Shown: in pieces, positions 22,722 through 33,300 of the stretch | How the letters are laid out: each line of letters opens with the position of its first letter | How positions within the stretch are numbered: the stretch's first letter is position 1 | Made by a program: the position numbers and the translations under genes | DNA from: Staphylotrichum longicolle | Taxonomy: Eukaryota; Ascomycota; Sordariomycetes; Sordariales; Chaetomiaceae | Length of the DNA: 64,000 bases | Direction of reading: 5' to 3' | Assembly (NCBI GenBank): GCA_019096155.1 | Contig: JAHCVI010000001.1 | Span: 1,364,001 to 1,428,000 of the forward strand | The notes under the pieces: generated by a model | Told to the model about the DNA's origin: nothing | Databases searched by the model: none | Seen by the model: only the letters and a program-made list of their open reading frames with translations

Positions 22722-23851
22722 ATGGGCGGCAAGAAGATCGACTGCTACTTGGACCTTGGTGCGTGATACCTTGCCTCTGCCCCTTAATTCGACCGACGCA
22801 CTAACACCCGCTCAGCGTCCCTCTACAGCTACCTCACCTTTCTCGAGCTGCAGAAGAACCACGACCTTCTGGCTTCCCACAATGTAGAGGTCGAGTGCGT
22901 CCTTCCTCCCATCCTCCTCACCGCTCCCAATATACTAATTCCCCACCAGATATCATCCCGTCCTCCTGGGCGCCATCAACGCCGGCTCAGGTCCGTCTCT
23001 CCCTTCAATCTGCCCCCCAGCCATCCAAACTTACCCCTTCAAGGCAACCGGCCCCCCTGGACCCCCCCCGCCCAAGCCGTCTACGGCACCTACGACGCCC
23101 GCCGCTCCATCGCGCGCCACGCGCCCCTCCCCATCTCCTTCCCCAAGGACCTGATGAAGAACGGCAAAACCGTGGTGGTACGCACTCTCCCCCCGATTAT
23201 CCAGTGAAACAAACCCGCAAGAGAAAAGAAAAAACTAACAACACCAACCCACTTCGGCAAACCAACAGCCGCAACGCTGCCTCCTCTACATCAAAGCCCA
23301 CTACCCCGCCCAGACTTCCTGACCCCTCCACTACTTCCACTCTTCTGGTCCCCGCCCAACGCGGACCTGACCACGCCCGAGGCCGTAGCCCAGGCTGGGC
23401 CGACGTGCCCGCCGGGTTTGCGGGCCCAACAACAACCCCAGCCCCGGCAGCAAGACGGGGCCGTGGACGGAAAGGAGAAGAAGCCGTTGTTGTTCACGGC
23501 GGAGCAGGTCCGAGCGATCGTCGCGGCCCGACCGAGGGCGAGGAGATGAAGAGCGCGCTGAAGCGCGTGACGCAGGAGGCGCTGGACAAGGGGGCGTTTG
23601 GGGCGCCGTGGTTGTGGGTGAGCGATGGGAACGGTGGGGAGGAGCCTTTTTTCGGCAGTGATCGGTGAGTTTTTTCTTACCTTCTCTCCCTTCATTTTTG
23701 GATTTGAGAATGTTTTGTTTGCATGTGGAGGATGGAGGTGGTGCTGACTGGGTGGGTGGTGTGTAGGTTCCATTTTGTGTACGAGTTCTTGGGGCTGCCG
23801 TACACGGGTGTGACGCTGTTGCCGGCGGGAGAGGTGAAGGGGAAGCTTTAA
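22722..23851 (+). CDS. Glutathione S-transferase kappa / DsbA-like, with two apparent frameshifts
   Basis: Exons recognised are 22722-22758, 22816-22894, 22950-22990, 23044-23177, 23269-23664 and 23767-23851. The DsbA-type thioredoxin fold of GST kappa (2-hydroxychromene-2-carboxylate isomerase relatives) is clear: the N-terminus reads KKIDCYLDLASLYSYLTF, then YHPVLLGAINAGSGNRPPW, PQRCLLYIKAHYP, LDKGAFGAPWLWV, and FHFVYEFLGLP near the end. Exon 5 is not continuous. After AHYPAQT (about 23316) the conserved frame moves by one missing base, and again between FTAEQVRAIVAA and MKSALKRV (23500-23545). Each shift equals one lost base. No plausible intron explains either one: the only candidate for the second would be 33 bases and would delete a conserved motif. 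The last residues are GKL, a weak PTS1-like end. It is either a recently broken gene or a sequence with indel errors. Confidence 0.8.
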
Positions 23852-24058
23852 AAAGATTGAATGAGTTTGATTGGGAGCTTGGGATGGAGCTTCAGGGAGG
23901 GTGGTCGGCCTGTAGATGAATCGATGAAGCCAGCGTGAATTCTATCATAAACCGGGTATATTCCCTAAACGCCATGTTTCCCAAACCATTCCTTTTTGAA
24001 GTATACATCATGCCTATACCACGCATTCCAATGTCAATTATCCAACACTGCCGAGCCT

Positions 24059-25103
24059 TCACACCCTCCCTGACAATCTCGCCTTCTTTGCCTCCTCCTC
24101 CCGCACCGCCTCGCTCCGCGCCAAAAAGTCTTGCCTCGCCGCAAACGAGTGCTTCGACTTGCCCGCCAGCTCTAGCTCGTCCTTGATACCCTCCCTGTCC
24201 ACGAACCCGGCCCAGTCCATCCTGCTCTTCTCGACCGTGTTTAGCTTCTTGGCCTCGGCCTCCTTGGCCAGCTCACGTGCCCGCAAGCGCTCCGACATGC
24301 ACAGATTGAGATCCGAGCGCTGTGACAGCCCGTCGGCGGCGACGGGCTCAAAGATGGAGCGGAAGGCTTTTCGGGGCATGCGCTTTTGTCCATCAGTCGA
24401 GGACTCATCGGCAGATGTCGAGTCGGGACCGTTCTGGGCCAGGTAGAGCTTAGCTTCGGCCGAGTCGCGGGCCACGAGCTTCTCCTCGGTGTGGACCTTG
24501 CCAGCAAAGTTGTAGGTTCGTTTTATGCGGATAAGATCTGAACCGTCGGACTTGTTTTCGGTGGATGATTGGGGGGCTGACGCAGGCTTATCTCCGTTTT
24601 GTTGCGGAGTTGCTGGCTCGTTCTGAGGTTTACTGATTGAAGACTCGCTCATCATTTGCGCCCATAACGCGTCCACATCGACGGTGACCGGACCACTGGC
24701 GGTGTCTGCTCGTCGCTCGGCCTTCCTGTCGAGAGTGTCAATGAAACCGCCTTGCGAAACTGGGCAGCTGGGCTACATACTCGGCTGCTCGCATCCGCCG
24801 CGTCTTGATCAGCCCCCCTTCGCCACCCATCTCTTCATCTGCATCGTCGCCCTTCTTTTTTGCCTTGTTTTGCCGTTTCTTCCCCTTCTCTATTATTGCT
24901 TCGTCCCCCGAGTTCTCAAAACCAGCATCTTCTGCGCCCTCCTCGCCCTGCTGTTTCCGCTTCCCCGACGAAGGCTTCTCGGAGTCAGCCGCGTCGTCAT
25001 CGTCGTCGGAAACGGACGAGTCCGCGGCAGCCGCGTCGTCTAGGGCAAAGTCGGAGTCTTCTTCCGACACATAGTCTTCGTCGTGAACGGGCTCTGGAGG
25101 CAT
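24059..25103 (-). CDS. SWC5: SWR1-complex protein Swc5 (BCNT domain)
   Basis: Exons are 25103-24781 and 24725-24059, with a 55-base GT-AG intron in phase 2, giving 329 residues. Swc5 is a subunit of the SWR1 remodeller that exchanges H2A for H2A.Z in nucleosomes. The N-terminal third is strongly acidic (Asp/Glu/Ser runs, about residues 8-60), which is the histone-binding character of the family. A basic Lys-rich segment and an LIKTRRMRAAE stretch follow. The C-terminal BCNT-C domain (about residues 240-329) contains the signature MDWAGFVDREGIKDEL and ends in a basic helix. The start at 25103 is the first in-frame ATG of the acidic exon. It is convergent with the GST-kappa gene. Confidence 0.92.
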
Positions 25104-25905
25104 GGTGACGCAGTGCTTGATCCGATGTTGAGAGGTCGGGAGATGCTCTGCCGAGATGCATGGAAGAAGACAATTAAAGTGGAGACACACTCCAGGGGTA
25201 GCCTGCCAAGCTTGCCCCGCCCCCGCCTCACTAACTTCGAGGCCCAGGCCAGCGGAGCTCAACACAGAAGGAACGGGAAAGTCGACACGCTCGCCTTGAG
25301 CTGGTTTAGATCTAGCACAAACGGCTCCTGTGCTCTGCAGACGTCTTGATGAATGCTACAGGGGTTATTTCAAGCCTTCTAGATTCATGCGACCAGCGTC
25401 CTTGAATGCCGCGCCCTCGAGCCAGAGCCACAGACATGGATTGCTCAGTCACTGAACTCGAGTGCCGACGGCATTTCCAGAGGCCCGGATTCAGTCTTCC
25501 ATGACGCTCCGGTTCGTCCGGTCCCAGCCAATTTATCCATGACATGTCAAACAACCTGGTTTCCATCCGGGTCCGCCAACCGGGCTCGCGGGCCCAGAGA
25601 GCCGCTATCACGCATCAGGTAACCCCCAAACCGCGCCGTTATCCCCGGGGCCCATCCGACATCCAATGGGATAGAGCTGGTTAAACCAGACTGCGTCCCC
25701 CGCATCTCGGGGATACACTAAGCGAGTGGCTCATATGTGCGACGATCACGGGGCTCTTGAAGCACCGGGTCGGAGCATCGTCGGATGCCTATAAGAGGCA
25801 CTTCCAAGTTGCTGTCTGAGGCGGAAGGGCAGAGTAAGACTCACAAGATTAGTGTAGCCTCGAGTTCTGCTGTTAGTATTCCTTGACGAAGCCAAGACCT
25901 TCAAC
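25104..25905. promoter_or_regulatory. Divergent promoter, SWC5 / PhyH dioxygenase
   Basis: This 0.8 kb spacer lies between two divergent starts. It has GC-rich stretches with CCCCGGGG-type sequence but no motif I would assign with confidence. No gene is seen. Confidence 0.4.
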
Positions 25906-26934
25906 ATGTCGTCCACATCGGTTCTCACTCCAGAGGAAAAGGAGCACTTCCTGACCCATGGCTGGATCAAGTACGCTCACCAAACCCCCACATTAAGGCC
26001 TGCCGCTAATCCCCTATCCAGAATCTCCAACGCCTTCACCAAGGCCCAAGCCGACACCTTCACCGCCAACGTCTGGACCCGCCTGAACATGGACCCCAAC
26101 GACCGCTCCACCTGGACGCGGCTGCGCACCAACATGCCGTGGCACAACACCTTTGACGCCTCCGAGTTTGCGCCGCGTGCCTGGGCCGCTATCTGCGAGC
26201 TGTGCGGCGGCGAGGACCGCGTGGATCCAGAGTCCAAGCTGTGGCGCGACTCGCTCATCGTCAACCTGGGCGCCGCCGAGCACGAAGGCAAGCCCGTCCC
26301 GCCGCAGGACCTGCCCGAGTGGCATGTCGATGGTGATTTCTTCGTGCATCATCTAGACAGCCCCGAGCAGGGCCTGCTGGTGACGCCTCTGTTCACGGAC
26401 ATTGTGCCCAACGGCGGCGCGACCTTCATCTGTCCCGAGGCGATCCCCAAGGTGGCGAAACATCTGTATGACCACCCCGAGGGCGTGTCGCCGCGCATGA
26501 CGCCGCGCGGGGAGCCCGGGTTCACGCAGGAGAAGGACCTGGAGTGGTTCTGCAACCTGGCCAAGAGCTGCGACAACTTTGTCGAGGCGACGGGCGAGGT
26601 GGGGGATGTGTATCTCCTGCACCCGCTCATGCTGCACGCGCCGTCGAGCAACGCCCTGAGGAGGGTGCGCATCATCACAAACCCGCCCGTGTCGTTGAGG
26701 GAGCCGCACTGCTTTGATCGGGAGGATGGAAATTACAGTTTGGTAGAGCAGGCGACGATGCGCGCGCTGGGCAAGGAGAGACTGGATGGGTGGAAGATCA
26801 CGGCACCTAGGGAGGGAGTTGTCCCTGAGCGGGTGAGGATCCAGGAGAGGATGAAGCAGGAGGAGCTGAAGAGGCTCGAGGAGCTGAAGGCGAAGGAGGG
26901 GCAGCAGGCGGCAGCAGTTAGTGCTGCCGCCTAA
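25906..26934 (+). CDS. Phytanoyl-CoA dioxygenase (PhyH) family protein
   Basis: Two exons, 25906-25970 and 26022-26934, are joined across a 51-base GT-AG intron in phase 2 (W-I-K-I-S), giving 325 residues. PhyH-family enzymes are Fe(II)/2-oxoglutarate oxygenases. The facial-triad positions are visible: HVD in WHVDGDFF (about residue 126) and a distal His in HPLMLHAPSSN (about 226), followed by an Arg-containing RRVRI that would bind 2-oxoglutarate. The N-terminus (LTPEEKEHFLTHGWIKI) is the usual PhyH opening in which a Gly-Trp/Tyr follows a helix. The C-terminal 40 residues form a charged helix ending in an Ala-rich tail. There is no SKL-type signal or PTS2, so a peroxisomal location is not indicated. 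The substrate is unknown. Confidence 0.88.
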   Translation: MSSTSVLTPEEKEHFLTHGWIKYAHQTPTLRPAANPLSRISNAFTKAQADTFTANVWTRLNMDPNDRSTWTRLRTNMPWHNTFDASEFAPRAWAAICELCGGEDRVDPESKLWRDSLIVNLGAAEHEGKPVPPQDLPEWHVDGDFFVHHLDSPEQGLLVTPLFTDIVPNGGATFICPEAIPKVAKHLYDHPEGVSPRMTPRGEPGFTQEKDLEWFCNLAKSCDNFVEATGEVGDVYLLHPLMLHAPSSNALRRVRIITNPPVSLREPHCFDREDGNYSLVEQATMRALGKERLDGWKITAPREGVVPERVRIQERMKQEELKRLEELKAKEGQQAAAVSAAA

Positions 26935-27245
26935 TGTGGATTGGGCACTGTGTAGATGAGTGTAATAGATTTCGGGTGCTGACCAAATCAAATAATCCAA
27001 CTTGCCATACAAGCGGAAGACACAACGCCAAGCTTGGAAGTGTCAACGGAGAATCACCTGAGATGCAGGTATGGGAGGGAGTCCTCAAGGTTCCCAAGGT
27101 GCCAAGGCTCCAATGGCTTAGACTGTGGGGCATGCCAAGAGGGTCTTTACGATTTACCCATCCTTGAACCAAGAAGCTTCTCGATCTCGATCTCTAATCT
27201 CACCTCACTTCTTCGCATCTGACTTAGAACAATACAGCCGCCAAG
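26935..27245. other. Intergenic, PhyH 3' / WDR70 5'
   Basis: This is a 311-base spacer between tandem genes. It probably holds the PhyH terminator and the WDR70 promoter; nothing specific is recognised. Confidence 0.4.
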
Positions 27246-28974
27246 ATGAGCGACAGCGACAGCGACGATTACCGGGTGGAGGAGCCTGTGCTTGCCGCCG
27301 ATGACCCCATGCGCGCCTTCATACCCACCTCGTTTGGCAAAACAACAAAAGAGGCAAACATCGCTGCCCAGATCGCCCAGACGAGGAGACAGGTCGAGAA
27401 GCCGACGCCCCAGAAACAAAAGGAGCCTGCTTCTGACAGCGACGACAGCGACTCCGATGACTCCGAGTCCGGCGATGAAGACGAGGCAGAGCGGTTTCCG
27501 GTGACACACGAGATGATTCTCAAGACGCACGAGCGCGCAATCACAAGCATCGCGTTGGACCCCGCGGGGTCGCGCATGCTTTCCGGTTCTCTCGACGGCA
27601 ATGTCAATTTCCACGACTTTGCGTCCATGACGCCCACAACGCTGAGGGCATTCAAGAGCGTCGATCCCTGGGAGACCAAGAAATCAGCGTCGTCCGACTC
27701 GCACCCGATCCAGCATATCGAATTCAGCCGGCATTCGGGCAGTGTCTTTTTGTGCGTCACTGCGCATCCCCAGGCGAAGATCATGTCGAGAGATGGAGGC
27801 GTGGTGACCGAGTTTATCAAGGGCGACATGTACCTGCGGGACATGCACAATACCAAGGGGCACGTCGGAGAGATAACAACAGGCACGTGGCATCCACTGG
27901 ACCAGAACCTCTGCGTCACTGCTGGTTCGGACAGCACACTGAGGATATGGGACATCAACAACAAAAGAAGCCAGAAGGACGTCATTGTCTTCAAATCGAA
28001 GGCTCCCGGTTCGGCAGGCCGCACAAGGATGACAGCCGTTGCTTGGGGAGTGTCGTCGCAGGGAAATAGTCCGGTCCTAGTATCGGCTGCGTTGGATGGG
28101 TCGCTGGTCATGTACGGCGGCAATGGCCCATTCACGCGGCCCGCCGCGGAGATCAAAGATGCACACCGGCCGGATACTTGGACCGGGGGCATCGATATCA
28201 GCGCCGACGGCCGGATGGTGGTGACCCGAGGTGGAGACGGCACGATCAAGCTGTGGGACACGCGCAAGTTCAAGCAACCCTTGGTCAAAATTGACCATCC
28301 CTCAACTTCGGATCGATACCCGATGACCAACATCAAGTACTCACCCGATTCCCGCTTCATCATCACCGGGTCTGCGTCAGGCCACCTCCACATCCTCAAC
28401 CCCGCGAACCTCCGCCCAGAACACGTCACCCCCATCACGCCGGGAATACCCCTCATCGCCGTCGACTGGCATCCCAAGCTCAACCAGATACTCACAGGTT
28501 CGGCCAACGCCGAGACGCACGTCCTCTATAGCCCCACCTCTCCACCCCGCGGCCCTCGAAGTGATGTCGCGCGCTCCCAAGAAGCGCCACGTCGACGACG
28601 ACCCCTCCTTCACGATGGACCAGAGCAACCTGGGCATATCCGGCGACGCCATCATCGCTCCGGGCGCGCTCTCGGGCCAGAAGCGCGGCGGCGTGTCCGC
28701 CTCGGGCAAGTCGCGCGACCCGTACCGGCCCCAGGTGCAGCAGATCACGCCCTTTATGCGCAGTCAGCCCGACGAGAAGCACATCTCGGAGAACATCCCG
28801 CTGAGCCGCATGCTGCACGAGGACCCGCGCGAAGCGCTGCTCAAGTATGCCGAGGTGGCCAAGAAGGATCCGGTGTTTACGGGGGCCTGGCGGACGACCC
28901 AGCCGGTTACGCAGTACGCGGAGTTGAGCGATGAGGAGGCGGAGGGGCCGGAGAAGAAGAAGGTCAAGAGGTGA
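27246..28974 (+). CDS. WDR70: WDR70-type WD-repeat protein, one apparent frameshift
   Basis: From the ATG at 27246 one frame runs through an acidic Ser/Asp N-terminus and a conserved FGKTTKEANI segment. A WD-repeat propeller follows with typical elements (TSIALDPAGSRMLSGSLDGNVNFHDF, LRIWDIN, IKLWDTR, IAVDWHPKLNQILTGSANAETHVLYSP). WDR70 proteins act in chromatin and DNA-repair processes with ring-type E3 ligases. After about 28535 the frame must move by +1 (one extra base or two missing). The C-terminal block then continues intact as ALEVMSRAPKKRHVDDD..., DPREALLKYAEVAKKDPVFTGAW, ending at 28974. Read literally, the first frame runs on as an Arg/Pro-rich artefact to about 28934. The only GT-AG pair nearby would be 36 bases and would remove the last conserved WD strand. 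About 575 residues are expected if the two frames are one product. Confidence 0.87.
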
Positions 28975-30311
28975 TTGTGGGGATTTTTTGGCACAAGCGG
29001 TTGGCGTCGAGGCGTTTTGCAATTGTTGGGTATTATCTGTATCACTTGGTAGAACTGGGCTTTTGTGTTTTTGACAGATGATTGATACCAGGGGCATCGA
29101 GAAATTGAACGGAAAGCATCATGGCACTAGACTGGATAGAGAGCGAGACAAACTGGCTTAATTGACAAAACCTTCTTCTCGCAGTTAAAACTCCGTGGGT
29201 AGGAAAGACATCAAAAACCTGACGACAGCAGAGAAGGGGACCTGACAGTTTGAACTTTGAAGACAGTCCTTCGCTCCTGACTGCAGCACACATCGCATGC
29301 ACCTGCACACTGGACAGAGAGTTGCACCTCATTGGCCAAAGTACGGCAGAGAGTCTTCCGCAGTTTTGCCGCATGCAGCGTCCCTGAGCCTCAACTGAAC
29401 AGGGAATTGTGTACACAGGACAAAAGCCCAACCGCGGGAGACACCCGCCAGAAGCTTGAAACCGATGAAACGAAGAGACTATTATTCCCGACCTTTGATT
29501 CAATTTACTCCCTTCAATGTACTCTTACTATTTCCCCGCTCTCTTCATTCATTGCTTAGATATGGATGACTGAAGTGAGAATGAAGCTGCATTTCTGAGA
29601 ACTTCTGGTCCCAGGTCCTGGTTGGGTGCACGGCCTTTTCTGGCGGGCTGCGCTCTTGCATAAGCCGTGCTGGAATCTGCGCGTGGAGCTGCGGGCACAG
29701 CTTGGACCAGCATCGCCGCGCCATTCAATCTTGTCGACGCTGCCTCAGACTCTCCATCATTCAAAGGGCGACCGCGCGCATCAAAAAAATCACCAATCTG
29801 CCCGCGACGCATCGAGGCCATCTCGAAATCGCCGACCCCCGAACGCGCCAATCCCCGCGCATTCCACCGGGCAACCACTTTGTCCCAGCTGCCTTCGACC
29901 GGCTTTCCCTTTTTTCACCACGCCTATCCGCCTTCTTCTATTTTCGTTTCCCCCCCTCACAGCACGTCGCCATTCCAGGCGCGGCTGGACACCTCTCCAA
30001 ACCCACATCGACCCTGCATCGGTCCCCGCGACGCGACATCCCCGTCTGCACCCACCCCGGGTCGCCGTCCATCCCACGCCTGCCCCGGCTCTCCCCAGTG
30101 TCGCTGCCGTCGCCTCACTGCTAATATTATTTTCGGACGCGCCACACCCCGGCACTCCTCCCTTCGTTTCCCACTGCGCCCGCGTCCAACGCCCCCATCG
30201 GGTTCCACAACCCCTCGACTGCGACTGGCGGCCACCAGATATGCGAGGACATTGAACGTCGCGATAAACAATTGATACCCGGCTGGTATACTCAACATCG
30301 CTACCGCCACC
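28975..30311. promoter_or_regulatory. Long 5' region of the Snf2 gene
   Basis: This 1.3 kb spacer lies between tandem genes. The second half (about 29700-30300) is pyrimidine- and Pro-codon-rich on the + strand, as in long fungal 5' UTRs. Open frames in it are low-complexity and unsupported. No RNA gene is seen. Confidence 0.45.
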
Positions 30312-33300
30312 ATGGCTAGTGTGCAGGTCCCACCTGCGGTGCAGCACCCAGGCTCTGCCATCCCGGCAGGCATGACCCAGCAGCAGGCCCAGGAAGTTTA
30401 TATGGTCCGTCTCACGCCCGTCACCAACGTCTCTACTTACATCTCTACGTCCCATTCTCTTGTCTCCGTCTGTTTGCTAACCCCCCAGTAGAGATTCCAG
30501 CAGATGAAGAAACAGGGCGTTCCCAGCACCGATCCCGAGTTCATCAAGACCCAGTCCATCCTAGCTGCCCTTCAACGCCAGAGCGAATTGCGGAAACTGC
30601 AAATGCAACAGCAGCAGCAAATGCAGCAGCAGGCACAAGCCATGCAAAATGGCGCTAACGGTGTTGTCAACGGAACCATGCCTCCTCGCCCCCCACAACA
30701 AGCTGCTGCGCAGACAACGATGGCCCCTTCTACGACGTCACTTGGGGCATCTGCTTTGCCTGCCACCGCAAATGCCCCGACGGCAAATGCTGCCGCTGCT
30801 TCTGCTGCCGCTGCGCCCGCACCAAACCAGGCCAGCCAATTCTCACAAGCACAACTGAACCTGCTATGGACGCAGATCAAGGCATTTCGAATGCTCGGCA
30901 AGAATGCTGGTGTTCCCATCCAGATGCAGAAGGCCATCTTCGAGCACCGGGCTCGTCGCCGCGCGTCTCTGACGAAACAAGACACACAATCACCATCCAC
31001 GAACGCCGCGCCCGAGACATCGGGACCGGATGGTGTGAAGCCTGGCGCAAACGGAGCGGATGCGCAGGGCGAAGCCGCACAGGCCCCGCAACCCAAGGCG
31101 TTCAAGACAGTCAAGTCGCCATATGACGGCGGCCTGGTGCGGAAAACCATTTCGTACATGGACCACGGGCGCCGTAAGAATCGTCTCATCATTCCGGGCA
31201 TCTTCCCGACGGGCATCGACTTTGAGCAGCTGAGAGCCGATCGTGAGAAGATTGTGTTCAACCGTATGAGCGCCAGATACTCGGAGCTGAAGTCCCTTCC
31301 CGGCAACCTCGCCCATTGGGACGCATCCCAGGATGTCCTCGTCGCTGACGACACGGCGAAGAGGAAAGCCATCATCGAGATGAAGAAGTTGGCTTTGTAT
31401 TCCAAGCAGCGCGCTTTGAGGGACAGGATTGGAAAGCAGATGATGCACTACGACAACCTTGCCATGACGACAAACCGCGCCATGTATCGCCGCATGAAGA
31501 AGCAGAATGTCCGGGAAGCTCGCATCACCGAGAAGCTCGAGAAGCAGCAGCGCGATGCGCGCGAGAACCGGGAGCGCAAGAAGCATGGCGATTTCTTGCA
31601 AGCCATGCTCAACCACCGCAACGAGGTCCTCAATTCCGGCCAGGCCCAGCGCGGCAAGACGCAGAAACTCAGCCGTCTCATGTACGCCCACCATTTCAAC
31701 ATCGAAAAGGAGGAGCAGAAGAGGATCGAGAGGACTGCCAAGCAGCGTCTGCAGGCGCTCAAGGCCAACGACGAAGAGGCCTACCTCAAGCTGCTCGACC
31801 AAGCCAAAGACACACGTATTACTCACTTGCTTCGCCAGACCGATGGTTTCTTGCACCAGCTTGCGTCGTCTGTTCGTGCTCAGCAGCGCCAGGCTGCCGA
31901 ACGGTATGGCGACGACGAGCTTCCCGAGGAGAGCGAGGGCGAGGACGAAGACGAGGAGAGCAGCCGCAAGATTGATTACTACGCCGTTGCTCACCGCATC
32001 AAGGAAGAGGTTACCGCCCAGGCTAGCATTCTGGTTGGCGGTACCCTGAAGGAGTACCAGATCAAGGGTTTGCAATGGATGTTGTCACTCTACAACAACA
32101 ACCTCAACGGTATCCTGGCCGATGAAATGGGTCTCGGCAAGACGATCCAGACCATCTCGCTCATCACCTACCTGATTGAGAAGAAGCACCAGAACGGCCC
32201 GTATCTGGTCATCGTTCCGCTCAGCACCCTGACCAACTGGAACCTGGAGTTTGACAAGTGGGCCCCTTCGGTTGCCAAGGTGGTCTACAAGGGTCCTCCC
32301 AACGCCAGAAAGTTGCAGCAAGAGAAGATCCGCCAAGGGAGGTTCCAAGTCTTGCTGACAACGTACGAGTACATTATCAAGGACCGGCCTCTGCTGAGCA
32401 AGATCAAGTGGTTCCACATGATCATCGACGAGGGTCACCGCATGAAGAACTCCAACTCCAAGCTGAGCGCCACCATCCAGCAATACTACAGCACCCGCTT
32501 CCGCCTCATTCTCACAGGTACCCCGTTGCAAAACAACCTTGCCGAGCTGTGGGCCATGCTCAACTTCGTTCTTCCCAACATCTTCAAGTCGGCCAAGACG
32601 TTCGATGAATGGTTCAACACTCCGTTTGCAAACACGGGTGGCCAGGACAAAATGGAGCTGACGGAAGAAGAGCAAATTCTCGTTATTCGTCGCTTGCATA
32701 AGGTGCTGCGGCCGTTCTTGCTGCGCCGTCTCAAGAAGGATGTCGAGAAGGATCTTCCTGACAAGACGGAGAAGGTCATCAAGTGCAAGTTCTCGGCGCT
32801 CCAGTCTCGCCTCTACAAGCAGATGGTTACCCACCAAAAGATTGCTGTGAGCGACGGGAAGGGCGGCAAGACTGGTGCGCGCGGCCTGAGCAACATGATC
32901 ATGCAGCTCCGGAAGCTCTGCAACCATCCGTTCGTGTTTGATGAGGTCGAGAACCAGATGAACCCAGCCAACATCAGCAACGACATGCTCTGGCGAACGG
33001 CTGGCAAGTTTGAACTGCTCGACCGGATCCTGCCCAAGTACAAGGCGACGGGCCATCGTGTGTTGATGTTCTTCCAGATGACCGCTATCATGGACATCAT
33101 GGAAGACTTCCTCCGGTTCCGTGGCATCACGTATCTGCGGTTGGATGGTACCACCAAGTCCGAGGACCGCTCCGACCTGCTCAGGGATTTCAACCGGCCC
33201 GACTCGCCGTACTTTATGTTCCTCCTGTCCACACGTGCTGGTGGCCTGGGTCTGAACTTGCAGACGGCCGACACGGTCATCATCTACGACTCGGACTGGA

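Noticed and set aside
23508..23541. 33-base GT-AG intron as an explanation for the second GST-kappa frame break
   Set aside because: It is far shorter than any other intron here and would delete the conserved RAIVAA helix.
28496..28533. 36-base GT-AG intron as an explanation for the WDR70 frame break
   Set aside because: It is too short and would delete the conserved GSANAETHVLYSP strand.
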